Below, in pieces: positions 16,107 through 24,908 of a stretch of 64,000 nucleotides of DNA (position 1 is its first letter; each line of letters begins with the position of its first letter). Where the stretch lies: NCBI GenBank assembly GCA_039640505.1, contig CP046865.1, positions 1,479,501-1,543,500 of the forward strand, written 5' to 3'. A program made the translations under genes and the position numbers. Origin of the DNA: Rhodobacteraceae bacterium Araon29. Lineage in GTDB: Bacteria > Pseudomonadota > Alphaproteobacteria > Rhodobacterales > Rhodobacteraceae. The notes under the pieces were generated by a model. The model did not search any database. It was not told where the DNA came from and worked only from the letters and a program-made list of their open reading frames with translations.

Positions 16107-16862
16107 GTGCATCTTGATCGTGTGATGAAAATACTTGAAGCAGTGGCAACAACAGGCCGGCCTGTTTCGGCACTTGAAGTTCAGAACCTCACTGATTTGC
16201 CACGCCCAACCTGCTATCGGCTCTTGCAGACAATGACCGCACAGCGCTTGTTGGACGAACCTGAAACGGGGCGGTTTTTAGTTGGCGAACGGATGGTTCG
16301 CCTAGCGTTTCTTGCCCAGCCTGATGCTGATATTTGCGTTGCTGCCGCACCGACATTGCAAGAGGCCGCAGATCAGTTCGGAGAGGCGATATTTCTGTCA
16401 CGGCTTCGCAATAAAGGTGTGGAAATCATTCATGTCGAAGTGCCCAAGGATGCCAAACGCTCGTTTATTCATCCCGGTCTTGGATTTCGGCCCATGCATG
16501 CCTGTTCGTGTTCTAAGGTGATCGCAGCCTATGCCAAAGACGGGTTTCGCGATGATATTTTGGCCGGGCCAATGCGGTCCTTCACCAAAAAAACAAAAAA
16601 TGATCCGCAGGCGCTGCGCCGCGAGTTTGATAGCATACGTACCGAAGGCTATGCCGAATGCGTTGAAGAGATTGAAGTGGGCGTTTGCTCGGTGGCTGCA
16701 CCCGTTCAAATCGGCGCCATTGGCCCCACCTTTAGCATTGGCGCCACAGGGCCAGTGCGGCGGTTCACCCAAGAGCGTAGGGCTGAGATTGGCGGCGCTT
16801 TGCAAAGCATTAGCCAAACCGTGTCTCAGGTTTTAATGCTGCATGGAACTGCACGCGCCTAA
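16107..16862 (+). CDS. IclR-family transcriptional regulator
   Basis: The 251-residue protein has the IclR winged helix-turn-helix at residues 1-65 (RVMKILEAVATTGRPVSALE, LPRPTCYRLLQTM, GRFLVGERMVRLAF) followed by the C-terminal effector-binding domain with FRPMHACSCSKVIAAY and EYAECVEEIEVGVCSVAAPV-like blocks. The start is a GTG 87 bases from the divergent SBP56 start; no strong ribosome site is visible. It most likely represses or activates the divergent sulfur operon in response to a small carboxylate or pathway intermediate. Ligand unknown. Confidence 0.9.
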   Translation: MHLDRVMKILEAVATTGRPVSALEVQNLTDLPRPTCYRLLQTMTAQRLLDEPETGRFLVGERMVRLAFLAQPDADICVAAAPTLQEAADQFGEAIFLSRLRNKGVEIIHVEVPKDAKRSFIHPGLGFRPMHACSCSKVIAAYAKDGFRDDILAGPMRSFTKKTKNDPQALRREFDSIRTEGYAECVEEIEVGVCSVAAPVQIGAIGPTFSIGATGPVRRFTQERRAEIGGALQSISQTVSQVLMLHGTARA

Positions 16863-16988
16863 TACTTTCGCCTAAGAGCAAAAGTTGCCGGCTTTGCCTT
16901 TGAAGTATCAAGTATCCTGAACGTTTGAGTAATGGGCCTTGCCATAAAAAGACCATTCTAAAAATCATAGTGGGGTAAAGTAAGAAAG

Positions 16989-17072
16989 TGGTGGGCGACC
17001 TTGGAATCGAACCAAGCGTGCGTCTCCGCGAGGGAGTTACAGTCCCCTGCCACACCTTGCGGCCTGTCGCCC
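16989..17072 (-). tRNA. tRNA-Tyr (anticodon GTA)
   Basis: The 84-base class II tRNA pairs acceptor GGGCGAC with GTCGCCC, then A and CCA. Anticodon loop CTGTAAC carries GTA, a long variable arm (CTCGCGGAGACGCACG region) follows, and the T-arm is CTTGG-TTCGATT-CCAAG. Variable arm plus GTA identify tyrosine. Confidence 0.93.
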
Positions 17073-17220
17073 ACTGCTCTTTTGCTAAGAGCGTGAGGCG
17101 GTGCTTACAATCGGCTTTTGGCGGCGTCAACAGAAAATTGCCAAATTTATGAGGTGATTGAACCTTGGTTTTAAAAACCAAAAATCAAATTCCAAGCTGT
17201 GTAGAAACGGCAGCGCGGAT

Positions 17221-17700
17221 TTAGAAGCTATCGGGCAGGGCGTCATGCGCCATGTGATCTAAAACGGCGTTGACAAACTTTGCCTCTTTGCCCTCAGGAA
17301 AAAACGCGTTGGCAAGATCAACATATTCGGAAATGACAACTTTCGGAGGGACATCTCTTGAGACCATTTCTGCTCCTGCCGCGCGGAACAAGGCCCGTAA
17401 GGTTGGATCAATGCGTCCCAAGGGCCATTTGGCAACCAAAGCCCGATCGGTCAGCTGATCAATTTGGGCTTGATTTTCCACCGCATTTGCGATGGTTTGG
17501 CGAAAAAGATCCACATCACCCTCGGCAAATTGAGCGCCATCGTAATCGGCACCAAAACGGTGGTCTAGGAATTCTTCGCAGACGGCATCCGAGGTTTGAT
17601 CAGAATGTTCCATCTGAAACAAGGCTTGCACGGCATAAAGGCGGCTCGCCGATTTCATTTTGCGTTTTTGGTTGCCAGAAAGGCTAGGTCTGTTGGTCAT
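17221..17700 (-). CDS. nusB: Transcription antitermination factor NusB
   Basis: The 159-residue all-helical protein matches NusB: KMKSASRLYAVQALFQMEHS at the N-terminus (RNA-binding arginine and ARxxAVQALY-like motif), DPTLRALFRAAGAEM in the middle and KVVISEYVDLANAFFPEGKEAKFVNAVLD at the end, the conserved block that docks NusE/S10. It binds boxA RNA with S10 and supports rRNA antitermination. Its ATG overlaps the ribH stop (ATGA), the usual ribH-nusB arrangement of alphaproteobacteria. Confidence 0.93.
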   Translation of the reverse strand: MTNRPSLSGNQKRKMKSASRLYAVQALFQMEHSDQTSDAVCEEFLDHRFGADYDGAQFAEGDVDLFRQTIANAVENQAQIDQLTDRALVAKWPLGRIDPTLRALFRAAGAEMVSRDVPPKVVISEYVDLANAFFPEGKEAKFVNAVLDHMAHDALPDSF

Positions 17701-18236
17701 GAACTACTATCGCTTGCTATCTGTAATTCATCTGACACAGGTTTAAAGCCGACCCCTTTGCGCTCAGCGCCCCACTTACGAGAGAGGGCAATCAGATGTA
17801 GGGCAGCAGCTGCTGCGCCGCCGCCTTTATTTTGATTTTCGGGGTCAGCGCGCACCTCTGCCTGCGTTCGGTTTTCAACCGTCAATATGCCATTTCCAAT
17901 GCACAAACCCTGTAGACCCAATAGCGTAAGGGCGCGCGAGCTATCATTGCAAACAGTGTCGTAATGGGTTGTCTCACCGCGGATAACGCAGCCGAGCGCC
18001 ACAAAGCCGTCATAGCTTTTTAGCCGCTCAGCAATGCCAATGGCGGTGGGGATTTCAAGCGCGCCTGGCACTTCTGCGACCTCGTAAATGCCTCCGGCTG
18101 CTGTGATTTCAGATGTCGCTCCTGCGATCAGCTTATCTGCAATATCTTTGTAGTAAGGCGCCACAACCAGCAAAAGTTTTAGCGGCTTTTCCAAAGCTGG
18201 GCGGGGAAGGGTATAATGCGTTTCCGAGCCAGCCAT
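17697..18236 (-). CDS. ribH: 6,7-dimethyl-8-ribityllumazine synthase
   Basis: The 179-residue protein has the lumazine synthase motifs: VPGALEIPTAIG, GFVALGCVIRGETTHYDTVCNDSSRAL with the catalytic His, and GNGILTVENRTQAEVRA. It condenses 5-amino-6-ribitylamino-uracil with dihydroxybutanone phosphate, the product of the neighbouring RibB domain. A 20-residue extension before the fold is slightly longer than the usual start. Its ATG overlaps the ribBX stop by one base. Confidence 0.93.
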   Translation of the reverse strand: MAGSETHYTLPRPALEKPLKLLLVVAPYYKDIADKLIAGATSEITAAGGIYEVAEVPGALEIPTAIGIAERLKSYDGFVALGCVIRGETTHYDTVCNDSSRALTLLGLQGLCIGNGILTVENRTQAEVRADPENQNKGGGAAAAALHLIALSRKWGAERKGVGFKPVSDELQIASDSSS

Positions 18237-19360
18237 TATTTTTTCTCCAAAATTTTGCGGGTGCCGATTATTTCCAAACCGTACGCTTCCAGCCCAACGA
18301 CCTTGGGTGTTGGGGAATTGGTCAACAGCTCAAGCTTTGAGAGCCCCAAAGAGGACAAAATCTGCGCGCCCAATCCGTATTGCCGCAGTGTTTTAGGGGA
18401 AACGGCATCACTGTCTTCTACTTTCATCGAGGTATCGCGCAGCAGTACAACAACGCCGCGTTCTTCCTGGGCGACTGTATGCATCGCATCGGCAAACTCT
18501 GCTGCGCGGCCATCAGGTCCGACACCCACAATGTCTAGTAGTGGATCCATCGCGTGCATGCGTACCAAAACAGGCTCGTCGGTTGAAATATCACCTTTGG
18601 ACAAAACAATATGTTCATCGCCATGGGTTTCATCGACGTAAACCCGCATCAACCAGTCACCACCAAACTCAGAGGTGATGGTTTTTTGGGCTTGCACCCG
18701 AACCAAATTATCATGCCGGCGCCGATAGGCGATAAGATCGGCAATGGTGCCAATTTTCAAGCCATGTTTTTGGGCAAAGGACACCAGCTCGGGAAGGCGA
18801 GACATTGTGCCATCTTCGTTCATAATCTCACAAATAACACCTGAAGGATTTAATCCGGCAAGCCGGCTTACATCGACCGCCGCTTCGGTATGGCCAGCGC
18901 GGACCAAAACGCCGCCGTTGCGCGCGCGCAGCGGAAAAACATGCCCTGGTGTCGCTATGTCGGTGCCAGTTTTTGAGGCATCAATGGCAACCGATATGGT
19001 GCGCGCACGATCATGTGCCGATATCCCCGTGGTGACACCCTCGCGCGCTTCAATGGAAATGGTGAACGCAGTTTCGTGGCGCGATGAATTATGCGTGCTC
19101 ATCAATTGCAGGCCTAATTGGTCAATGCGCTCACTGGTTAAGGTCAAGCAAATGAGCCCGCGGCCATGTGTTGCCATGAAGTTAATCGCGTCCGGGGTCG
19201 CCATTTGCGCGGGGATGACCAGATCACCTTCGTTTTCACGATCTTCGTGATCGACCAAGATAAACATTTTTCCGTTGCGCGCATCTTCAATGATCTCTTC
19301 TATCGAAGAGACGGCATTGTGATAGTCAGGGGTCATCTCACCTGTAGCCTCTTCACTCAT
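18236..19360 (-). CDS. ribB: 3,4-dihydroxy-2-butanone 4-phosphate synthase fused to a degenerate GTP-cyclohydrolase-II-like domain (RibBX)
   Basis: Residues 15-215 form the DHBP synthase: LVDHEDRENEGDLVIPAQ with the catalytic acidic cluster, ATHGRGLICLTL, and DRARTISVAIDA / GHVFPLRARNGGVLVRAGHTEAAVD. Residues 220-374 follow the GTP cyclohydrolase II fold (EFGGDWLMRVYVDETHGDEH, VLVRMHAMDPLLDIVG, LRQYGLGAQILSSLGL) but the zinc ligands C-x10-C-x-C are gone: the segment reads HAMDPLLDIVGVGPDG. The protein therefore corresponds to RibBX-type fusions, in which the second domain has lost GTP-cyclohydrolase activity; a separate RibA must exist elsewhere. It heads the ribBX-ribH-nusB operon. Confidence 0.9.
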   Translation of the reverse strand: MSEEATGEMTPDYHNAVSSIEEIIEDARNGKMFILVDHEDRENEGDLVIPAQMATPDAINFMATHGRGLICLTLTSERIDQLGLQLMSTHNSSRHETAFTISIEAREGVTTGISAHDRARTISVAIDASKTGTDIATPGHVFPLRARNGGVLVRAGHTEAAVDVSRLAGLNPSGVICEIMNEDGTMSRLPELVSFAQKHGLKIGTIADLIAYRRRHDNLVRVQAQKTITSEFGGDWLMRVYVDETHGDEHIVLSKGDISTDEPVLVRMHAMDPLLDIVGVGPDGRAAEFADAMHTVAQEERGVVVLLRDTSMKVEDSDAVSPKTLRQYGLGAQILSSLGLSKLELLTNSPTPKVVGLEAYGLEIIGTRKILEKK

Positions 19361-19373
19361 GTTTATCTCCGTA

Positions 19374-19417
19374 TCTAAGAGCTTCCCTTAGAGGCTCTGA
19401 TTTGGTTTTACCAGAGC
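19374..19417 (-). promoter_or_regulatory. Two hairpins in the ribBX leader
   Basis: In transcript orientation GCTCTG pairs with CAGAGC across 12 bases (19394-19417), directly followed by TCTAAG pairing with CTTAGA across 7 bases (19374-19392), ending just before the ribosome site CGGAG of ribBX. No long T-run follows, and the layout does not match an FMN riboswitch. A translation-level control or processing site is possible. Confidence 0.4.
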
Positions 19418-19525
19418 GCTTTTTGGGTGATAATCACAAACCCGTCAAATCTTTTGCAAAAACCACATGCGCTAGCGAGTATATATTTCAATTTTTTCTC
19501 AAACCAAACTTCCATGAAACCTGAC

Positions 19526-20305
19526 CTATATTGGCCGCGCAGCATAAAGCGCGACTGCCGCTGCGTTTGAGACATTAAGCGATCCAAAATTGGCCGCAAA
19601 GTCAATCCGCACCAAGCCATCAACCGTTTCTTTTGTGCGTTGCCGCAATCCTGGCCCTTCGGCGCCTAAAACTAGAGCAACCGGCCGATCACGGCGGTCG
19701 CTCAGAGCGGCTTCAATGGTTGTTTCTGCCGTGCCATCCAATCCAAAAACAAGATAGCCCATCGATTGTAATTGAAGGATGGTATCGGCCAAATTTCGCA
19801 GACGAAGATAAGGCTGACGTTCCAGTGCACCACTTGCGGTTTTTGCCAGTGCTCCGGTTTCGGGCGCACTGTGGCGCTGCGTGCCTATCACAGCGTTTGC
19901 CCCAAACACTTCGGCCGAACGTAAGATTGCGCCGACATTGTGCGGGTCTGTGACTTGGTCGAGCAGCACAAGCCGAGGCGCAGCTTGCCCGCTAGCCAGC
20001 GCAACATCTTCTAACGTTCCCCAGTTCAGCGGTTTGACCTCAAGCGCGGCACCTTGATGTACCGATCCAGGATCCAGCGGTGCAGAAAATTTGCGTGGGT
20101 CGCTAATTTCGGGCTGCATTCCGGATGCCTCGATTGCTGAGGCAAGTTTCTCAGCAGCATTTTTAGTTACAATAAGACGCAATCGTGTCCGCCGGTCATT
20201 TAGCAAGGCATCTCGCACAGCGTGCAGGCCAAACAGCCAAACAGTTTCCTGTTTGGCTGCTTTTTTGGATTGTTCTTTTTCAATGACCCAGTTGGGCTTT
20301 TTCAT
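19526..20305 (-). CDS. rlmB: TrmH-family 23S rRNA methyltransferase (RlmB-like)
   Basis: The 259-residue SPOUT methyltransferase has an N-terminal substrate-binding domain (WLFGLHAVRDALLNDRRTRL) and the SPOUT motifs VTDPHNVGAILRSAEVFGAN (motif 1), LVLGAEGPGLRQ (motif 2) and RIDFAANFGSLNVSNAAAVALY (motif 3, knot and SAM pocket). RlmB methylates the 2'-hydroxyl of G2251 in 23S rRNA. A Lys-rich leader (KEQSKKAAK) precedes the fold. ATG at 20305 has AAAGG upstream; an earlier ATG at 20365 would add residues without homology. Confidence 0.88.
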   Translation of the reverse strand: MKKPNWVIEKEQSKKAAKQETVWLFGLHAVRDALLNDRRTRLRLIVTKNAAEKLASAIEASGMQPEISDPRKFSAPLDPGSVHQGAALEVKPLNWGTLEDVALASGQAAPRLVLLDQVTDPHNVGAILRSAEVFGANAVIGTQRHSAPETGALAKTASGALERQPYLRLRNLADTILQLQSMGYLVFGLDGTAETTIEAALSDRRDRPVALVLGAEGPGLRQRTKETVDGLVRIDFAANFGSLNVSNAAAVALYAARPI

Positions 20306-20378
20306 CTTGTGCCTTTGATTTGCCGGAAACTTGGATGCAGTCGCTATCACATCCTGAACCGGCAAACCATAGGAATGC

Positions 20379-21512
20379 TTAGCTTAATGTCGGTCCCAAA
20401 GGCAGTTTACGGCTGATGAACGGCCAGATCACAACCCCCAAGCCGGCAAAGCCAAGAGCAAGACAGGCGAAAAAGCCTATGAATGGGATCATACTTAGTC
20501 CAAACACAACAACTGCGCCAATCAATGCTGCTATAATCCGCTCTAAAACACGGCTGCCGTCGAAGCTACCGAATTTTTCCAGCACATACACTCCTATGCC
20601 AAAGGTCGCGACCAAATAGCCAAGCCAAAATACAACAAAGCCAAAAATCAAAAACAACGGAAGCGTAAGCGCTCCGATGATTGTCAGAACAAGCACCAGC
20701 ATCAGCCCGAGAATAACGGCGAGTGACAGCATGCCGGACCAAAGCGACGCGAAAGGCGCTTGCACGACTGTACCGGCTGTATAGGACATCCAATTTGGGA
20801 AAATCACGGCAAGAATTCCAATAAAAGCTGTGGTTAAAGCAATGTCTTGAAGCGCCTCAATGAGCCACTCTAATGGCCCCCGTGGTTCGTAATCTGGATC
20901 ATCCTCTAAATGGTTGCCAACTATGAGTTCAATTTGATTGGGTGTGTTGTCTGAACCTTCAAGCGCGTTTATATTCGCTGTTGAGATTTCTAATTTTCCG
21001 TCGATTTTCGCGGCATCCGTAAACCGTACATCATCGGAAAAGATTTTTAGATCACCTGCGATGTGGGTCGCTATAACCACGCTGTCTGCCGCCAAAAGCA
21101 CAGAGCCAGAAATGGGCTGATTTAGGTAAACTGTTTGCGCCACAGCGCGTAAATTGCCGGCCAGTGCCGCATCCAGAGAGACTGTTTGCGCGGCTGCTGA
21201 CAAGCTACCATTTATTGGCGCGTTGACATAAATTGTTTGACCCAATGCATATAGATTGCCTTCGACCGGCGCGTCTATGGTCACCATACGGCCGGCCATA
21301 TGCGCGGATCCTTGCAAACTTGATTTGGTTTCAACCGTATCCCCAGCCAAGAACACATCGTTTAGGTTTTGAGCTTTGGCAATAACTGTGTTCCCCGTTG
21401 CAAAAAAGTCATTGGCCCAAATGAAGCTGGCATCGTCAGTATTTTCCTGCGCAATAGCCACGTGCGCTACGCCAAAAAAGACGCAGAGCGTAATAATTAA
21501 TTTCCGTAACAT
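20379..21512 (-). CDS. Bactofilin-domain (polymer-forming) membrane protein
   Basis: The 377-residue protein starts with a signal peptide (MLRKLIITLCVFFGVAHVAIA), then about 150 residues of short beta-helix repeats (GNTVIAKAQNLNDVFLAGDT, GNLYALGQTIYVNAPINGSL, GNLRAVAQTVYLNQPISGSV, AGDLKIFSDDVRF) of the polymer-forming/bactofilin type, and ends with four or five membrane helices from about residue 225. Such proteins probably form an extracytoplasmic scaffold anchored in the inner membrane; function unassigned. It is the last minus-strand gene before the gene transfer agent and stands alone. Confidence 0.75.
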   Translation of the reverse strand: MLRKLIITLCVFFGVAHVAIAQENTDDASFIWANDFFATGNTVIAKAQNLNDVFLAGDTVETKSSLQGSAHMAGRMVTIDAPVEGNLYALGQTIYVNAPINGSLSAAAQTVSLDAALAGNLRAVAQTVYLNQPISGSVLLAADSVVIATHIAGDLKIFSDDVRFTDAAKIDGKLEISTANINALEGSDNTPNQIELIVGNHLEDDPDYEPRGPLEWLIEALQDIALTTAFIGILAVIFPNWMSYTAGTVVQAPFASLWSGMLSLAVILGLMLVLVLTIIGALTLPLFLIFGFVVFWLGYLVATFGIGVYVLEKFGSFDGSRVLERIIAALIGAVVVFGLSMIPFIGFFACLALGFAGLGVVIWPFISRKLPLGPTLS

Positions 21513-21847
21513 TGATTTTTCCTATAATTTAACGCTTTATGTTAATTCGGATAACATCGCAGAGTTTCCATGGCAGGGCAAGCGATAATATTGCGATTTA
21601 CCGGATGCAAACAAAGGTTATTGATTTGCAACCAAAACGGTATTTTTTGCATCATAAAACAAGTTAACCCTACCGGTTTGATCCTCTCAAAATATGGGTG
21701 CTTAGAGGAAATTAGTTGTCTCTAAGGGTGATGGGTTGGCGTGAGCAGCGTTTAAAATGAAAGAAATGACCTTAGTTACTACATCGGAAAAATATTATAA
21801 CATTATGAAATAGTTAATAAAAAGAACGTTGCACATTTCAAATCAAA

Positions 21848-21876
21848 TTGACTTTGACCTCAAGAACAATTATAGG
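21848..21876 (+). promoter_or_regulatory. Candidate promoter of the gene transfer agent cluster
   Basis: TTGACT and TATAGG stand exactly 17 bases apart in the otherwise empty 418-base AT-rich gap (21513-21930), about 100 bases before g1. It is the best sigma-70-like match in the gap. No full CtrA box (TTAA-N7-TTAA) is visible there. Confidence 0.5.
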
Positions 21877-21978
21877 TTGAAAAATGCTGGGCGAATGCTG
21901 TGTGGGGCTAAACTATTCATTTAGTGCCATATGGTTTCGGTTAGGCGGAGGATCATCGACCCAATTATCAGAGTGACC

Positions 21979-22320
21979 ATGATCCTAAACTCCTCCGAAA
22001 GTGAGCCACTATCGAAAGATTGCATCCGACGCCGTCTTGATGCGGCCTTAAGCAGTTTTGTGCAGCAAGTTGAGGCATTAGAAGCCCAAGTGCGCGCAAG
22101 AAACTATGCAGATGAAACCCAAGCCCGAGATCTATTTTTGAACCTAAAATTATGGATTAGGTGGGCAAATGAAGCGGAGAAAATACGTGCAGAATCTCAA
22201 AAAGTTGCCTCAGGAAATCATTTTGGAAACAACCTCGACCTTGCCGCAGCACGGGCTGGTATCGGGTGCCGCTTGGATCGCCTCCGCAGATGTTGCCGTG
22301 AAGGACAAATTTCTAAATGA
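21979..22320 (+). CDS. Gene transfer agent protein g1 (small terminase-like)
   Basis: The 113-residue protein (from the ATG at 21979; an open frame allows 16 codons more) matches the first gene of RcGTA-type clusters: CIRRRLDAALSSFVQQVEALEAQVRARNY and DLFLNLKLWIRWANEAEKIR are its typical helices. In RcGTA this product is thought to act as the small terminase subunit. The gene overlaps g2 by about 150 bases, more than usual, so the true g2 start may be further in. It opens the cluster 100 bases after the candidate promoter. Confidence 0.75.
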   Translation: MILNSSESEPLSKDCIRRRLDAALSSFVQQVEALEAQVRARNYADETQARDLFLNLKLWIRWANEAEKIRAESQKVASGNHFGNNLDLAAARAGIGCRLDRLRRCCREGQISK

Positions 22321-23599
22321 GCTGAGTGTCTCAGAGCTTTTCGCGCTTCCGTATTTGTTCGAGTTCTGGGCCTTGCCCCATCAGGTTTCACCATCTGGTG
22401 CTTGGCGTACATGGGTAATCATGGGGGGGCGAGGCGCTGGCAAAACGCGGGCTGGTGCAGAATGGGTGCGTCATCAAGTTGAAGGCGCAACCCCGCTTAT
22501 GGATGGTAAGGCGCGTAGGATGGCATTGGTTGCTGATACGTTAGAGCAAGCGCGAGATGTTATGGTGTTTGGTGAAAGCGGTATTCTGGCCTGTAGCCCA
22601 CCAGACCGCAGGCCCGTTTGGCAAGCCGCTCGAAAGCGATTGTTGTGGCCAAACGGTGCAACCGCAACCGTCTTTTCCGCTCATGATCCAGAGGCTCTGC
22701 GAGGACCGCAATTTGATGCAGCATGGTGTGATGAACTGGCCAAGTGGAAGCAGGGGCAGGCGGCTTGGGATAATTTGCAGTTTGCGCTTCGGTTGGGGGA
22801 TGAGCCCCGTCAATGCGTGACCACAACCCCGAGGAATGTCGGAGTTTTGAAAACAATTCTTGGCCACTCTAGCACGGTGAAAACCCACGCTCCTACCGCT
22901 GCTAACCAAGCAAATTTGGCGGATAGTTTTCTTGCAGAAGTTCACGCGCGATATGCTGGTACGCGCCTGGGCCGACAAGAGCTTGATGGGCTTCTTATTG
23001 AGGGCATCGAGGGCGGGCTTTGGACCGAAAAAATGCTGAGCGTAGCTCAGGTTGATATCGTGCCTGAACTGGACCGGGTGATTGTTGCCATTGATCCGCC
23101 AGTCACGGGTCATAGCAAGTCCGATGATTGCGGAATTATCGTCGCGGGCGCTGTCACCAGCGGACCTATGCAGGACTGGCGCGCATATGTGTTAGCTGAT
23201 GCGACGATTTCGGGCAGCAGCCCGACGAAATGGGCAACTGCGGCTGTTGCCGCTTTGGATCGGTGGGGTGCAGAGCGGTTGGTTGCCGAGGTTAACCAGG
23301 GGGGCGATTTGGTCGAAACAGTTGTGCGTCAGGTTGCCCCAATGGTGCCTTATCGCGCTGTGCGTGCTGGGCGGGGCAAAGCCGCCAGAGCCGAACCTGT
23401 CGCTGCGCTTTACGAGCAGGGCAAGGTGTATCACGCAAAAGGATTGGACAAACTAGAAGAGCAAATGTCCCAGATGACTGCGCAGGGCTACCACGGATCT
23501 GGCAGCCCTGACAGGGTGGATGCCCTTGTTTGGGCACTTAGTGATCTTCTGCTGGACCCTGCGGCACAAGCACAGCCGCCCAGTTTGCGGGTTCTTTAG
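22169..23599 (+). CDS. Gene transfer agent large terminase (g2)
   Basis: The 476-residue ATPase/nuclease has Walker A GGRGAGKT (86-93) after TWVIM, a DEAD-like QFDAAWCDELAKW segment, and the RNase H-like nuclease blocks VIVAIDPPVTGHSKSDDCGI and DRVDALVWALSDLL. It packages random host DNA into the particle. AGGTGGG precedes the ATG at 22169; a GTG six codons later with GGAG upstream is an equally possible start. In the GTA order it is followed, after 118 bases, by the portal gene. Confidence 0.92.
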   Translation: MKRRKYVQNLKKLPQEIILETTSTLPQHGLVSGAAWIASADVAVKDKFLNELSVSELFALPYLFEFWALPHQVSPSGAWRTWVIMGGRGAGKTRAGAEWVRHQVEGATPLMDGKARRMALVADTLEQARDVMVFGESGILACSPPDRRPVWQAARKRLLWPNGATATVFSAHDPEALRGPQFDAAWCDELAKWKQGQAAWDNLQFALRLGDEPRQCVTTTPRNVGVLKTILGHSSTVKTHAPTAANQANLADSFLAEVHARYAGTRLGRQELDGLLIEGIEGGLWTEKMLSVAQVDIVPELDRVIVAIDPPVTGHSKSDDCGIIVAGAVTSGPMQDWRAYVLADATISGSSPTKWATAAVAALDRWGAERLVAEVNQGGDLVETVVRQVAPMVPYRAVRAGRGKAARAEPVAALYEQGKVYHAKGLDKLEEQMSQMTAQGYHGSGSPDRVDALVWALSDLLLDPAAQAQPPSLRVL

Positions 23600-23717
23600 G
23601 ATTTGACGCAACACCGAGCGTACGGTGCCCTAGCCTGGGCTTAATCATTTTCTGATTATTTATCATCAAGACCACGCCACTGGTTATCTTTGGAAAGTTG
23701 GAAACAGGAGTGATTAC

Positions 23718-24908
23718 ATGTCGCTATTTAATGTATTTGGAAGCCCCGCTTCACCTCAGCAGGCTAAAGAGTATAAATCCAGCGCAAGTTTTCCGGTTGT
23801 CACCTATCAAACAACTGGCCGGGTCGGATGGAGTGCCCGAGACCCCGTGAGCATGGTTAAATCAGGCTTTTGTGCCAACCCTGTAGGATTTCGTGCCGTT
23901 CGATTGATTGCAGAGGCAGCGGCCGCGCTGCCGATGGTGTTGCAGGATAAAGAGCGGCGGTATGAAAGCCACCCGGTTCTATCACTTCTCGATGCGCCCA
24001 ACCCTGCACAAACAAGAGCAGATTTGCTTGAAGCACTATTTGGTCAAATTTTACTCAGTGGCAACGGATATCTAGAGGCTGGTTTATCCACGTCCGGTAT
24101 GCCAATCGAACTTCATGTTTTACGTTCTGACCGCATGTCGCTTGTGCCTGGATCGGATGGGTGGCCCGCTGCTTATGATTATACGGTTGCCGGGCGAAAG
24201 CGACGCTTTGAGGTAAGTGGTTCAACCTGTCAGATATGCCATATTCGTAGCTTTCATCCCCATGACGATCATTATGGACTTTCGCCCCTGCAAGCTGCGG
24301 CGCAGGCGCTTGATGTGCATAATTCGGCCTCCCGTTGGTCCAAAGCATTGCTCGACAATGCGGCGCGACCTTCGGGTGCAATCGTATACCGTGGTCGTGA
24401 TGGTCAAGGCAGCCTGAGCGACGACCAATATGACCGCTTGGTAAACGAACTCGAAACCCATCATCAAGGTGCGCGCAATGCCGGACGGCCCATGCTGTTA
24501 GAGGGGGGGTTAGATTGGAAACCTATGGGATTTTCGCCTTCTGATATGGAATTTCAAAAAACCAAAGAGGCCGCAGCACGTGAAATTGCAGTTGCCTTTG
24601 GCGTACCTCCAATGATTTTGGGCATTCCTGGAGATGCCACATATGCCAATTATCAAGAAGCCAATCGGGCCTTTTATAGGTTGACTGTGCTGCCTTTGGC
24701 GCACCGCGTTGCGGCGCATCTTGGTCGGTGGTTGTCTACTTTGAGCGTTGAACCAGTCTCGTTGCGCTTGGATCTTGATGAAATTCCCGCCCTCGCTCTT
24801 GAGCGTGATGCGCAATGGCGACGCGTTGCTGAGGCCGACTTTTTGTCTGATGAAGAAAAACGCCGCTTGCTTGGATTGCCAATGATGAACGGTTTAAAGA
24901 ATGCATAA
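23718..24908 (+). CDS. Gene transfer agent portal protein (g3)
   Basis: The 396-residue protein is an HK97-type portal (phage_portal family): VGFRAVRLIAEAAAALPMVL, LLDAPNPAQTRADLLEALFGQILLSGNGYLE, QTKEAAAREIAVAFGVPPMILG and YQEANRAFYRLTVLPLAHRVA. Twelve copies form the vertex ring through which DNA enters the head. GGAG lies before the ATG. The 118-base gap before it is the second largest in the cluster and carries a small CACCG/CGGTG stem. Confidence 0.93.
   Translation: MSLFNVFGSPASPQQAKEYKSSASFPVVTYQTTGRVGWSARDPVSMVKSGFCANPVGFRAVRLIAEAAAALPMVLQDKERRYESHPVLSLLDAPNPAQTRADLLEALFGQILLSGNGYLEAGLSTSGMPIELHVLRSDRMSLVPGSDGWPAAYDYTVAGRKRRFEVSGSTCQICHIRSFHPHDDHYGLSPLQAAAQALDVHNSASRWSKALLDNAARPSGAIVYRGRDGQGSLSDDQYDRLVNELETHHQGARNAGRPMLLEGGLDWKPMGFSPSDMEFQKTKEAAAREIAVAFGVPPMILGIPGDATYANYQEANRAFYRLTVLPLAHRVAAHLGRWLSTLSVEPVSLRLDLDEIPALALERDAQWRRVAEADFLSDEEKRRLLGLPMMNGLKNA

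Noticed and set aside
19361-19525. FMN riboswitch before ribBX
   Set aside because: The conserved multi-stem RFN core is not visible; only two simple hairpins occur.
21513-21930. CtrA box in the GTA promoter region
   Set aside because: No TTAA-N7-TTAA with at most one mismatch was found by eye in this gap.
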